NCBI GenBank assembly: GCA_021383565.1
Contig: CP079699.1
Coordinates: forward strand, 124,001 to 188,000
Reading direction: 5' to 3'
From: Levilactobacillus brevis
Lineage (GTDB): Bacteria > Bacillota > Bacilli > Lactobacillales > Lactobacillaceae
Length of the DNA stretch: 64,000 bases
Shown here one piece after another: positions 1 through 9,443 of this stretch (position 1 is the stretch's first letter; every line of letters begins with the position of its first letter). The notes below the pieces were generated by a model. It searched no databases. It saw only the letters and a list, made by a program, of their open reading frames with translations, and had not been told where the DNA came from. The position numbers and the translations under genes were made by a program.

Positions 1-1056
1 AGTGGTAATGTGATTTGGAAGAATGTTTTGGCTAAGTTACAGTTGCCGGCAGATGTGACCTTCAACCAGATTACGGTACACCGTAGCGATGGTTCTACTA
101 TTTTAGTGGATCCTTCAAGTATTAGTGCGAACACGTTGATAACGAGTATTGGTGATATGAAACAAAATGGGTATGCGGTATCGATTACGCTTGACGGGAC
201 TGCTAACAACGTTAAGCAACAGGTCACGGATACCACGAACGCGAGTGAATTCCTGGGTGATAATGGGATGGCAACGGCTACGCTCCCGTCGTTTAAGATT
301 GAGCCGACAGACTTGGCGCTTAAGCTGGATAATGCCAGTAAGGACCAGACTGTTAACCTCGGCGCGGCAACGGACGCAACAATCACCGGTAATTTGAAGC
401 TGAGTGATACGAGTTTGGCTAACAGTGCGTTGACGATTTACGGGGCCTTTGATAGTGGCAGTGCGACGAAGCAAACGGCTACTATTACCGGAACCGGAGA
501 CACCCGGGCGTTTAAGCTACAAGTCCCTAAGGCGCAATTAACAGCGACGCCGAACCCGCACACACTGGCCCTCTTTGTCAGCGATGGTAAGGGTGCCATG
601 TCGGACCCAGCCACGGCGACCATCCATATGGGTCAGGTCACGCTGGGTGATACCGCCGCGCCCCTGACTTTTACACCGACATTTCTGAATGGTGTAAATC
701 AGACGGTGGCACGGGATGGTGACTGGGCGTTGAATGTGAACGACAGTCTGAAATCAAATAGTACGTGGACATTGACGGCGAAAACCGCGGGGATGTTTAA
801 GAATGGTGTGAATGCGCCCGGAAACGAATTGAATGGTCACTTGTTCTATAGACAGGCGCCAGATGCCGAGGAGCAGAAGCTGGGGGCAGCGGCCGTGCAG
901 ATCTCTAACGGAACGTCGGATGGAAAGACACGGACGACGAATGTTGCGGATGACTGGACGGCTGACACCGGGATTTTGCTGGATGTCGATGGTGGTGCCG
1001 TTCCGGGCGATTATTCCGGAGAAATTCAGTGGACGTTGACGGCGGCACCTGAATGA
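1..1056 (+). CDS. WxL-domain surface protein, 3' part
   Basis: The reading frame is open from base 1, so the gene starts upstream of the window; the internal GTG at 10 is not a real start. The visible 351 codons align with the C-terminal halves of the two following genes: a repeat-like domain beginning at a W-K-N/D motif, an Ig-like stretch, then a C-terminal WxL domain. Its two signature motifs are W-T-L at 766-774 and Q-W-T-L...A-A-P at 1027-1050. WxL domains bind peptidoglycan non-covalently, so the protein should be exported and wall-bound. By analogy to the paralogues the missing N-terminus probably carries a signal peptide and L-type lectin domain, but this cannot be seen. First of four tandem WxL units. 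Confidence 0.88.
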   Translation, partial: SGNVIWKNVLAKLQLPADVTFNQITVHRSDGSTILVDPSSISANTLITSIGDMKQNGYAVSITLDGTANNVKQQVTDTTNASEFLGDNGMATATLPSFKIEPTDLALKLDNASKDQTVNLGAATDATITGNLKLSDTSLANSALTIYGAFDSGSATKQTATITGTGDTRAFKLQVPKAQLTATPNPHTLALFVSDGKGAMSDPATATIHMGQVTLGDTAAPLTFTPTFLNGVNQTVARDGDWALNVNDSLKSNSTWTLTAKTAGMFKNGVNAPGNELNGHLFYRQAPDAEEQKLGAAAVQISNGTSDGKTRTTNVADDWTADTGILLDVDGGAVPGDYSGEIQWTLTAAPE

Positions 1057-1096
1057 TGGCAACGATTTGAAAAGTTAAAGGAAAGCGGCGTGGAAC

Positions 1097-1190
1097 AAAA
1101 AGGCGGTTAGCTCTCAACTCTAAGCGAAGTCAGCTGCCTTTTGTCCACGAGATACAACGGGTCTGAGGCTTTTGTCTCAGGCCTTTTTGG
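1097..1190 (+). terminator. Double terminator after the first WxL gene
   Basis: Two hairpins follow the stop codon. The first is imperfect: AAAAGGC and AGCT arms at about 1097-1112 and 1129-1144. The second is clean: CTGAG at 1163-1167 pairs with CTCAG at 1176-1180, followed by GCCTTTTT. The second looks like a rho-independent terminator. Confidence 0.65.
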
Positions 1191-1245
1191 TGTGGTAAAG
1201 GCGGGCATTGATGCTGGGCATGATAGTTACCCACAAAATAAGTTA

Positions 1246-1292
1246 ATCAACGATTATAATTATGCTAGAAAATATCGTTACGGTGTTATACT
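1246..1292 (+). promoter_or_regulatory. Promoter region of second WxL gene
   Basis: An extended -10 (TGT-TATACT) lies at 1284-1292 with no good -35 box. The motif ATCAACGATTAT at 1246-1257, about 40 nt upstream of the -10, recurs before the fourth WxL unit at 6664-6675. A weak -35 with a shared upstream motif suggests an activator site, but that is inference. Confidence 0.45.
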
Positions 1293-1385
1293 TGTGTGTG
1301 AAATAGTTATCTGTGAATATATTTTGCCATTACTTGATTCTCGTCGATTGTTCGGATCGAGTAGTGGAGAAATGGGGGGTATCAG

Positions 1386-3689
1386 ATGAATTTGGGAAAA
1401 CGGATGATCGTATGGGCAGGTGTTGCCCTGATAGGTGGCTGCGGATGCGCTCAGATTGGTGGGGAATCGACAGCCAGGGCGGACGCCATTACTTCCGTAC
1501 CACAAGGCCTCAAGGTGAGCCAGACCTTTTTGAACAAGCCGAGCACCTTAGGGAGTACTGGGGTGACCAACTCTGCGGCATACACTGAGGTTGCGCAAAG
1601 TAACCAGCGGCTACCCATGAGTGTGATTCAGATTTCGTCGTTGGGAAAACACAATGCGGGCGGTGCCGTGTGGTCGCAGACGCCCACATTTGACCTTTAT
1701 AAAAATCAGAAATTTTCAATGTGGGTTTATGCCAGTGGCGATATTGCGGGTAGTCCTGGCGAAGGACTGGCTTTTGTCCTGCAAAACAATAACAACAATC
1801 AATTTTCGGGTACTGGTGAGTCATTAGGAGTCTGGGGAGCCGATCCCAAGTCAACGACCGGTGGACCTGACACGATTGCTGGCACGGCGATTCAGAAGAG
1901 TTGGGCGCTGGAATTTGATACGGAGGCCAATCAGATTGATCCAACAGAGAAATGGAATGCGAGTTCGGGGTTACTAACATCGTGGAATTTAGCGGATAAT
2001 GAGCCCTCCGATTTTGATTCGGGTGAAGGTACTGGTTATGGTAATGGAGACGGTCACACGCCGAATGAGTCCGTTAAGGGGGAACACATTTCTTCGGGCT
2101 ATCCAGGGGAGGCCTCCACGTACGAAGCGAATACTGGAGAAGGGAAAAACGGTATAGCACTTTTCCCTCGAGAATATTATTACTATACGCAAAACCACTT
2201 TGGCCTGATCCGAGACAGTACTGGGTCGTTGATTGCCGACCAAAATTGGCACCACATAACGCTGAATTACACGGCGCCTAGCAGTGGTAGTACCATTGGC
2301 ACCATGATGTATAGTTATGATGATGTGAATCCCCAGACTGGCGCAACGGCATCGTCAAATAAGTATGTATCGGAATCGTTGGATACGAGTAAGTTGGGAA
2401 CATCTAGCGCAAACGGTAAGGTCTATTGGGGAATTACTGGCTCGACGGGGCAAAGTTGGAATAGTGATTCGTCTAATGATGGCACCCAGAATAGTGATGT
2501 GGTCCTCGAACACATTCCGGGCGAAGCGGATGGTGCCGCAACGGCGCAGTTGACCGATGAGACTAGTGGTGCCGTGGTCAAATCCGGCGACAAGATTAAC
2601 GGTGGTGATAAAGTTAAATTAACTTACACCGCTACACAAACGTCTAGTGGGGTGGACTGGAAAGATATCAATGCCCAGTTACACATTCCTCAAGGTATTA
2701 AAATCACTTCGGGAACGTTAAGCCCCCAAGACGGTGGTACCGCACAGGATCTGAATATGAGTGATCTCACGGGAACGGTGAGCGCCGGGCAAACGTTAAA
2801 TAAAAATATCGGGACGCTGTCGGCACAGAATAAGACCGCTAAGATTACACTGACGGGATACGTACAGAATGACCGGGCCTATTCCACGACCGACACGACC
2901 AGTGATTTTGTGGGTGATGGCACCATGGCCAGTGCCACGATTGATCGATTTAGCACGGCGACAAGTCCGTTGTCACTGGAACTGGATCAAAGTGAGTACC
3001 ATGTTAACCATGGCCAACCAATAGTCGTGACGGGGAAGATCAACGGTGGTACGGCAAACAGTAATCTTTTAGTTGCAATATCTTCGACAGTAGAGGGATC
3101 GCTTGTACAAAATAGTGAAGATCCAGTCACGCTTAGCGATAAAAATCCGGCTTCTGGTTTTAGAATAGTTGCGCCTAGATTATCTGCGCAACCCGCTGGA
3201 AATTATACGTTAAAAATATATGTTTTGGATCATGGTAACGACAATCAAACACGTACTTTGGATGTGCCAGTCGTCATCGGAACAGTTGGATTCGGCGATT
3301 CATCAGGAGATTTAGTGTATAACGCGGCCATTTCTGGGGGACCCCAGACTGTGCCGCGAGACGACGCTAATTGGAAATTTGACATTAATGACACAGAAGC
3401 TGCTGGCACACCTTGGAAGTTAACCGCTAGGGCTTCGGCGCTGATGTCGACCACGGTACCAGCGTTGAAGTTGGATGGTGAATTGGTCTACAGTAATGGT
3501 GTTGGAGAACCCGTATCGTTAGCAACGGACACGGTGATTACCGATCACCAGTCCGATGGCTCTGACCAACCGGTTAATATTGCGGATGGCTGGCAGTCGG
3601 ACACCGGAATTCTACTGAAACTAAATGGCGGTGCCGCGGTGGGCGACTATAAAGGAACCGTCACTTGGGATTTATCGAATGTACCTTGA
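1386..3689 (+). CDS. Secreted L-type lectin / WxL-domain protein
   Basis: 767 aa. Signal peptide at residues 1-33 (basic start, hydrophobic core, A-R-A-D cleavage region). Residues about 35-390 look like a bacterial L-type lectin domain: G-E-G-L-A-F-V-L-Q, L-G-V-W-G and S-W-A-L-E-F-D-T are typical strands. A middle region follows from the V-D-W-K-D motif (about 420-510), then an Ig-like part, then the C-terminal WxL domain with W-K-L at about 677 and V-T-W-D-L...V-P at the end. Expected at the cell wall, binding peptidoglycan by WxL and perhaps glycans by the lectin domain. The start is ATG with a G-rich ribosome site (GGGGGG, 1374-1379). No DUF916 or LPXTG partner of a classic csc cluster lies in the window. 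Confidence 0.88.
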   Translation: MNLGKRMIVWAGVALIGGCGCAQIGGESTARADAITSVPQGLKVSQTFLNKPSTLGSTGVTNSAAYTEVAQSNQRLPMSVIQISSLGKHNAGGAVWSQTPTFDLYKNQKFSMWVYASGDIAGSPGEGLAFVLQNNNNNQFSGTGESLGVWGADPKSTTGGPDTIAGTAIQKSWALEFDTEANQIDPTEKWNASSGLLTSWNLADNEPSDFDSGEGTGYGNGDGHTPNESVKGEHISSGYPGEASTYEANTGEGKNGIALFPREYYYYTQNHFGLIRDSTGSLIADQNWHHITLNYTAPSSGSTIGTMMYSYDDVNPQTGATASSNKYVSESLDTSKLGTSSANGKVYWGITGSTGQSWNSDSSNDGTQNSDVVLEHIPGEADGAATAQLTDETSGAVVKSGDKINGGDKVKLTYTATQTSSGVDWKDINAQLHIPQGIKITSGTLSPQDGGTAQDLNMSDLTGTVSAGQTLNKNIGTLSAQNKTAKITLTGYVQNDRAYSTTDTTSDFVGDGTMASATIDRFSTATSPLSLELDQSEYHVNHGQPIVVTGKINGGTANSNLLVAISSTVEGSLVQNSEDPVTLSDKNPASGFRIVAPRLSAQPAGNYTLKIYVLDHGNDNQTRTLDVPVVIGTVGFGDSSGDLVYNAAISGGPQTVPRDDANWKFDINDTEAAGTPWKLTARASALMSTTVPALKLDGELVYSNGVGEPVSLATDTVITDHQSDGSDQPVNIADGWQSDTGILLKLNGGAAVGDYKGTVTWDLSNVP

Positions 3690-4299
3690 GTGTTAAGAAA
3701 TGGTATGAGGGATGTGGCGAAAGTCACGTTCCTTTTTTTTGCGAAAAAAGGGCTTGGACTTGTAGCTGGACCGATTCAGGTAAAGTCGATATGGGGCGTG
3801 AAAATTTATATTGCGGGTCGGTAATTATGTGTTACGTGTTATTATTTTTGTGAGGATGGTATGCGTTGAATCGATAAATATGCATAGATTATAAGCAGTG
3901 GTCTTGAGCTTTTAAACGAGGAGACAGTTGCTAACACAAAACATTTAAACACGTGAGTAGACCATAGCAATCCTGTATTCATGGGATTTAATATTTGTGC
4001 AAGAAAAGCAAAAACGGGGGTTAACATTTCGAGTTGTATTTTACCTGTGAATCTAATATAATGAATTTTGTTAATAGGGGAATCAGTATAGGGGAGTCTG
4101 CATTTTTGCTTTCAATTGTTGTGTACTGATTAACGGTCATTCAATCAGGTTTTGTGCGAGCGTTCGATAGTTAAGTTAACGTTGACAAGATGGGGACCAG
4201 CGTCGTTGGGGAATGGCGTGAGATTGAATGATGAGTATTTCGGCCGCTGTTTTGACTAGATAGTGGCACGGTTTCGGTTTTTTAAGGAGCGGATAATCT
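3690..4299 (+). other. 610-bp intergenic region with terminator and promoter
   Basis: A weak hairpin at 3710-3732 followed by eight T residues (3733-3740) probably terminates the second WxL gene. A promoter candidate, TTGTAT (4034-4039), 17-nt spacer, TATAAT (4057-4062), would give a leader of about 230 nt before the third WxL gene. I see no convincing gene or riboswitch in the leader. Confidence 0.5.
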
Positions 4300-6534
4300 T
4301 TGAAGTTTAAATCAATCATGCTATCTGTGATGGCCATTGGGTTAGGATTAGTAGTTTGGGGACGACAGGTTACGGCGAGGGCGGATTTGACGAGTGACTT
4401 GGCCAAGGCACCGCAGGGTGTACCAGTCGATAGTTATTTTAAATTTGGAACCATCAGTAATAATTCTGCTGTCTTGACCAAGACCGATTTTGGCGAAAAC
4501 CAAGCTGTTCAGTTGACGGATGCCAAGCAACAACTGGGGATGATTTGGACCAGCGATGATGCCAGGATGAACTTGAATGTTGATCAGACGGCCTCCATGT
4601 GGATGTATTTTGGCGACCGGAATATGAGCTCCGGCGATGGGATGGCGTTTGTCATGCAAAATGATGACCGCAAAATCAGTGCGAGTACAGTGGATGCCAA
4701 TGGTCACCCAGTTAGTGGTGAAACTCTGGGCGTATGGGGAACCGATCAGGATAAGACGATGGCGACTTCGGCTGAAGTGGCTAAGACGGGGATTCAAAAT
4801 AGCTGGGCTCTGGAATTTGATACTTTTAAAAATGTCACGACCGGAAACTCGGCTTTGGGGCTCGGGAGTTCTTTCGACAGTGATCCCGCCGTGGTAAAAG
4901 GATATGCGCACATTGCATCTGGTTTTCCCGGTGACGCGGGGACGTATACGATGCACTCGGTCCCAATATCTACGACAACGAGGGTCCAGGATGGAACTGA
5001 TTGGTTAGGTCTTCCCAAATATAAGGACGTCACAACGACCGATACGTACTATTATGCATCAATGAATCATGTACAACCCATCGTTGGCCCCAAGGCCAGT
5101 TGGCTTGTGAATGGTAATTGGTACCATGTGACGTTGAAATGGGACGCCACAGCCCAGACCATGACGTATATTTTCGACGATAAAGACCCGTCGACGGGGT
5201 TGGCTAAGGCCGATCCCGTCTCTAAAACCGTGGGTGTACCTAAGAGCAAGATTGACCCTCAAAATACGGGGGCTGTTCGTTGGGGCTTCACGGGGTCCAC
5301 CGGGGGGAATTGGGAACCTAACGCTATCGTCTTCGAACAAGTACCGGGGATTGTCAATGCCACAGCCAACGCAACGCTAAAGGATGAGACGACGCAAAAG
5401 ACCGTTACCAGTGGCGCGACGGTTGGTGCTGGACACAGCATGCGACTGACTTACAATTTGGCTTATACGGGTGGTAGTCAGAATTGGAAAGACATTCAGG
5501 CTAAGTTAAATTTGCCCAGTAACATTTCATTTTCTGATGGGACGATTGACTATGGTGATTCTAAATTAGGCAAGACGTACCTGACGGCTGACGATTTGAA
5601 GTCGGAAACGCCCACTTTGCCAATCTCGGAGATGTCTCAGGATAATCCGACGGCAACGATTACGCTAAATGGGACGGCTAAGGCGGGAAGCACGGCACTG
5701 ACGCTGAATAAGTTTGTGGGCGCCAATGCGCTTACCGATGCGTCTGTTCCAGCGTTTACGGTTCAAGCCCCAACTAAGACGAGTGCTCTGAATTTTGAAT
5801 TGACGGGTGATAGCGCCAAGGGGATCACCAGCATTTCGCCAGATGATCCGGTCTCAGTGACGGGGCAATTGCACTATGACGATAACAGCACGGTGGTGAA
5901 TAAAACCACCACGCTCCATCCGGTGCTGAACGGCGAGTCCTTGCAGACACAACCGCTGAGCACCTCGGCAGCGGTGGGAGCGGTCACGTACGACGTGCCG
6001 ACTGCTAAGTTGCTATCTGGTCAGGACAATACACTTCAGCTATATGCCGAGGATGGTGACGGCCGAATCTCCAGGAAGGTCACCTATACGATTACGGTTA
6101 AGTCCGGGTTGTTGGATCTATCCGTTCCGACCGGCGCAACCTTTAAAACGACGACGTTGGCGGGAAGAGAGCAACGGATTCAGCCCAGTTCGGACCTAAA
6201 CGTTTCCGTCAGTGATACGCGTGGTGAAGGGAATAAATGGACATTATATGCAAAAGCGACACCGTTCGTTTCGCTTTTCAGAGAGACGTTGCCGGCAACG
6301 TTGATTTACAAGGACGGACAGAATGAAACTAACTTAACGGCTGGCTATGGTGAGATTATGTCGCGAACAACCACGAGTGATCGAGATGTTACGACGATTT
6401 CTAACGATTGGTCGGCCGATGAGGGCCTCCTTCTGGATGTTCAGGGCAATGCGATCGGTGGGACACAGAGCTCGCCATTACGCTACGGTGGTGTGATTAC
6501 ATGGAGCTTTACGAATGCGCCGGATACCAATTAA
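4300..6534 (+). CDS. Secreted L-type lectin / WxL-domain protein
   Basis: 744 aa, paralogue of the preceding gene. It starts at TTG, supported by AAGGAG about 10 nt upstream and by the signal peptide beginning exactly there (K-F-K, then a hydrophobic core ending T-A-R-A-D at about 29). Lectin-type strands follow: G-D-G-M-A-F-V-M-Q, L-G-V-W-G-T, S-W-A-L-E-F-D-T. The Q-N-W-K-D-I motif opens the middle domain near residue 390. The C-terminal WxL domain has W-T-L near 647, but the second motif reads W-S-F (about 735), a departure from the usual W-x-L. Likely wall-associated. The gene has its own promoter and terminator, so it is a separate transcription unit. Confidence 0.88.
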   Translation: MKFKSIMLSVMAIGLGLVVWGRQVTARADLTSDLAKAPQGVPVDSYFKFGTISNNSAVLTKTDFGENQAVQLTDAKQQLGMIWTSDDARMNLNVDQTASMWMYFGDRNMSSGDGMAFVMQNDDRKISASTVDANGHPVSGETLGVWGTDQDKTMATSAEVAKTGIQNSWALEFDTFKNVTTGNSALGLGSSFDSDPAVVKGYAHIASGFPGDAGTYTMHSVPISTTTRVQDGTDWLGLPKYKDVTTTDTYYYASMNHVQPIVGPKASWLVNGNWYHVTLKWDATAQTMTYIFDDKDPSTGLAKADPVSKTVGVPKSKIDPQNTGAVRWGFTGSTGGNWEPNAIVFEQVPGIVNATANATLKDETTQKTVTSGATVGAGHSMRLTYNLAYTGGSQNWKDIQAKLNLPSNISFSDGTIDYGDSKLGKTYLTADDLKSETPTLPISEMSQDNPTATITLNGTAKAGSTALTLNKFVGANALTDASVPAFTVQAPTKTSALNFELTGDSAKGITSISPDDPVSVTGQLHYDDNSTVVNKTTTLHPVLNGESLQTQPLSTSAAVGAVTYDVPTAKLLSGQDNTLQLYAEDGDGRISRKVTYTITVKSGLLDLSVPTGATFKTTTLAGREQRIQPSSDLNVSVSDTRGEGNKWTLYAKATPFVSLFRETLPATLIYKDGQNETNLTAGYGEIMSRTTTSDRDVTTISNDWSADEGLLLDVQGNAIGGTQSSPLRYGGVITWSFTNAPDTN

Positions 6535-6540
6535 ATCTCA

Positions 6541-6572
6541 GAACCAGCTGATTAAATTCGGCTGGTTTTTTT
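6541..6572 (+). terminator. Terminator of third WxL gene
   Basis: AACCAGC (6542-6548) pairs with GCTGGTT (6561-6567), followed by a run of T. A clear rho-independent terminator just after the stop codon. Confidence 0.85.
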
Positions 6573-6663
6573 ATCTTGGAATGAGTGTATCAAAAGCAGC
6601 GAAGAATAGCTAACGTTATCTGCTAAAGATTGGAAAGGAAATTAGCAATATAAATATTGTTAT

Positions 6664-6706
6664 ATCAACGATTATCGTAGCTTTTGGATGATAGACATGC
6701 TATACT
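6664..6706 (+). promoter_or_regulatory. Promoter region of fourth WxL unit
   Basis: An extended -10 (TGC-TATACT, 6698-6706) is preceded by ATCAACGATTAT at 6664-6675, identical to the motif before the second WxL gene and at a similar distance (37 versus 41 nt to the -10). No strong -35. Confidence 0.45.
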
Positions 6707-6721
6707 TTTTGGAAATGATCA

Positions 6722-7239
6722 ATGGTGTCGTTATTAAATGAGTTATACTATAAAAACCGTTATCAGGAATTATGGGTGAATCCATTGAAGATCGGAAGGA
6801 AGCAAATAGTGAAGACCATAATACTTATGTTAAGCCAAGTCGTTATCAGTTTGGGATTGTTCGCTTGGCACCGGATAGTAATTGGTCCATTAAGGTTCGC
6901 GATCAGTACGGAAAAGGCCAACATTGGGCGCTTCAAGCCAGCGCCACACCGTTCTCGCCTAAGTCCGGGCGACGACTCCGTGGGCACCTCACCTATGTCG
7001 ATGCGACTGGAAGTGAGCGCCCGTTGACAGCGCAATCAGCCAGTGTGGCCGTGACCCTGGTCAATCACCAGATAACTTCGGATGACGAGGTGGTAGATAT
7101 TGTCGCGGACTGGCAGGCGCCGACCAAGCAGCATCACCGAGGACGTGGATTGTTCCTCGATGTCTATGGTGATGCTGTTCAGGACGATTATGCGGGCGAA
7201 ATTCAGTGGCTGTTGACGGATGCACCGTCGACAATTTAA
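6722..7239 (+). pseudogene. Shortened, frame-broken WxL protein
   Basis: Two overlapping frames each carry half of a WxL protein. In one frame, from TTG at 6785 or ATG at 6722, a signal peptide is read: basic residues, then a hydrophobic run ending G-L-F-A-W-H-R, closely like the signal peptide of the third WxL gene, which also starts TTGAAG. In the next frame, open from ATG 6772 to 7239 (155 codons), a WxL domain is read from about 6860, with H-W-A-L and I-Q-W-L-L-T-D-A-P. Lectin and middle domains are absent. The simplest reading is an internal deletion that joined the signal peptide to the WxL domain out of frame. A sequencing error of one base would instead make this a short secreted WxL protein. 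The 155-aa frame alone would lack a signal peptide and has only a weak ribosome site. Confidence 0.6.
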
Positions 7240-7328
7240 CCGGAGTGTGCTGCTTAACAAAAAACACGCCAGCCGTTGACCGCAACTTGGGCGGAAACAA
7301 CAGACTGACGTGATGATTAACGCGTAGA

Positions 7329-7787
7329 TTAGGCCAGTTTGTCCAGCCAGGCCGGTAGTGCGGCGGCCAGTTCTTGGTAGGTTAACTCAAACTTATGGGT
7401 GTACCACGGATCGTCGATAGCTTCACCCTCGCGACCCGGGAGAATATCGAGGCACAACTTGACCTTGGCCGCATCCGCCGCGTTGGGTGCCATGCGTTGT
7501 AGGTTAGCGACGTTGGCGTGATCCATGGTGATGATGATATCCGCCCAGTCGAAATCCGTAGCCGTGATGGGCCGGGACCGGTGCTGGCTGGCGTCTAAGC
7601 CGTGTGCACGCATTGCTTTGAGCGCGCCGGGGTGGGGATGATTACCTTCTTCTTCCGGGCTAGTTGCTACGGAAGCCACCTCGAAGTCGGCCGTCAGATG
7701 ACGCTTCTCAAGTAGATCGTTAAAGATGGCCTCAGCCATTGGGGAACGACAGATGTTGCCTAAGCAAACAAAAAGCACATGTTGCAT
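7329..7787 (-). CDS. Low-molecular-weight protein-tyrosine phosphatase
   Basis: 152 aa. The ATG at 7787 is chosen because AGGAGG lies 6 nt upstream and the N-terminus then reads directly into the active-site loop C-L-G-N-I-C-R-S (C8 to R14), the C-x5-R-S signature of arsenate-reductase-like tyrosine phosphatases. The general-acid aspartate is in D-D-P-W-Y-T. Expected to remove phosphate from phosphotyrosine (or phosphoarginine in some relatives) in the cytoplasm; substrate unknown. Convergent with the WxL unit and divergent from lemA. Confidence 0.9.
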   Translation of the reverse strand: MQHVLFVCLGNICRSPMAEAIFNDLLEKRHLTADFEVASVATSPEEEGNHPHPGALKAMRAHGLDASQHRSRPITATDFDWADIIITMDHANVANLQRMAPNAADAAKVKLCLDILPGREGEAIDDPWYTHKFELTYQELAAALPAWLDKLA

Positions 7788-7890
7788 GGAGAACCTCCTA
7801 ATTATTGGTAAAGTCAGGCGTACTTGTTGGAGTCTGGATTTACCTTTTGTTATGATGAGTGTACCAGAATTTTGAGAAGGAGTGATTGAA

Positions 7891-8469
7891 ATGTCTTGGA
7901 TTATTTTGATTGTCGTGTTAGCCATTTTAGTCTTATGGTACGTCAGCGCCTATAACGGCCTGATTAAGACCCGGACGTACGTCCAAGAATCGTGGAGTCA
8001 GATTGATGTGCAACTCAAGCGGCGGAACGATTTAATTCCTAACTTGGTTTCCACGACTAAGGGGTACGCTAACTATGAGCAGGGCACGTTGAAAAAGGTG
8101 GTCGAATTACGGAACCAATTGACGGCCATTCCCGCCGATGACCATCAGCAAACGATGGAAGTGTCCAACCAATTGTCGACCACACTGCGGTCGTTATTTG
8201 CTCTGTCCGAAAACTATCCGGACTTAAAGGCCAACACCCAGTTTAAAGAATTAATGGAAGAATTAACCAATACTGAAAATAAGATTGCCTATTCTCGGCA
8301 ACTATACAACAGTTCCGTGGCCAGCTTAACGGTGAAGATTCAATCTTTCCCCAGCAATATTGTGGCCAAGATTCACCATTTCAAGGAAAACGAATACCTG
8401 CAAGTTCCTGAAGAAGAGAAGACGACTCCTAAAGTTAATTTTGATGATTTCAATCAATCCGATAAGTAG
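7891..8469 (+). CDS. LemA family protein
   Basis: 192 aa. Start ATG 7891 has AAGGAG 8 nt upstream; the GTG at 7882 overlaps that site and is unlikely. One N-terminal membrane helix (W-I-I-L-I-V-V-L...) is followed by the LemA helical region with the conserved R-R-N-D-L-I-P-N-L motif. LemA proteins have an N-terminal anchor and long helices; their molecular role is poorly known. The pairing with htpX only 8 bp downstream is common in Gram-positive bacteria and suggests a shared role in membrane protein quality control, which is inference. Confidence 0.92.
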   Translation: MSWIILIVVLAILVLWYVSAYNGLIKTRTYVQESWSQIDVQLKRRNDLIPNLVSTTKGYANYEQGTLKKVVELRNQLTAIPADDHQQTMEVSNQLSTTLRSLFALSENYPDLKANTQFKELMEELTNTENKIAYSRQLYNSSVASLTVKIQSFPSNIVAKIHHFKENEYLQVPEEEKTTPKVNFDDFNQSDK

Positions 8470-8477
8470 GCGATCAC

Positions 8478-9371
8478 ATGTTATATGACCAAATAGCCAT
8501 GAACAAACGGCGGACGGGCTATGTCATGTTTGGCTTCGGCCTGTTAGTCTTGCTCATTGGTGCCGCGTTAGGTTACCTGTTCTGGAACAATTGGCAATCC
8601 GGGGCGGTGATTGCGCTCGTGGTCGCGGTGGTCTACATGCTGATTATGATTAGCCAGTCGACCAACGTGGTCATGAGCATGAACCATGCCCGAGAGATTA
8701 CCGATGTGAGCCAAGCACCACAACTCTGGCACATGATTGAAGACATGGCGCTCGTGGGTAAGGTGCCCATGCCGCGAGTCTTCATCATTGACGATCCTAG
8801 TCCCAACGCTTTTGCGACGGGCAACAGTCCGGAAAAGTCAGCGGTGGCCGTGACCACCGGGATTTTGCAGCGGCTGAACCGTGAAGAGTTGGAGGGCGTC
8901 ATTGGCCACGAGATTTCGCACGTACGTAATTACGATATTCGGCTGCAGACCATTGCCTTGGCATTATCCGCGGCAATCGGGATGTTGGTGAACTTTGCCA
9001 GCAACTGGTTGTGGTGGGGCGGTGGGCGCCGGCGTGATGATGACCGGGACTCGGCGGGCAATGCCATCGCCCTAGTGATTTCCATCGTGCTGATTATATT
9101 GGCACCGCTGGCGGCTAGCATTGCGCAAATGGCGTTGTCCCGCAACCGAGAGTACCTCGCCGACGCTTCAAGCGTAGAACTCACGCGGAATCCGCAGGGC
9201 CTCATCAACGCACTGCGTAAGATTGACGACAGTGAGCCGATGGAAGCCGCCGATCCCAACAGCTCGGCCTTGTACATTGGTGATCCGTTCAAGAATAAGC
9301 ATCGGTTGGGCGACCTCTTTTCCACGCATCCGCCGATTGCTGATCGCATTGCGCGACTCGAAAAAATGTAA
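8478..9371 (+). CDS. htpX: Membrane zinc metalloprotease HtpX (M48)
   Basis: 297 aa. Membrane helices lie near residues 14-35 and 38-55 and around 155-210. The zinc site H-E-I-S-H is at 144-148, and the third ligand is probably the E of N-R-E-Y-L-A-D near 223. HtpX cleaves misfolded membrane proteins. Length is normal for the family. It forms an operon with lemA. The ribosome site is weak, which suggests translational coupling to lemA. Confidence 0.94.
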   Translation: MLYDQIAMNKRRTGYVMFGFGLLVLLIGAALGYLFWNNWQSGAVIALVVAVVYMLIMISQSTNVVMSMNHAREITDVSQAPQLWHMIEDMALVGKVPMPRVFIIDDPSPNAFATGNSPEKSAVAVTTGILQRLNREELEGVIGHEISHVRNYDIRLQTIALALSAAIGMLVNFASNWLWWGGGRRRDDDRDSAGNAIALVISIVLIILAPLAASIAQMALSRNREYLADASSVELTRNPQGLINALRKIDDSEPMEAADPNSSALYIGDPFKNKHRLGDLFSTHPPIADRIARLEKM

Positions 9372-9443
9372 AATAAAGTAGCGGTTTTCGCACCCGTTTC
9401 GTAGTACAATTAACATTGAGACTAGGGGAAAGAGTGTAAGCAT

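Noticed and set aside
4348-4956. 202-codon antisense ORF in the third WxL gene
   Set aside because: Shadow frame opposite the signal peptide and lectin domain; no ribosome site or recognised motif.
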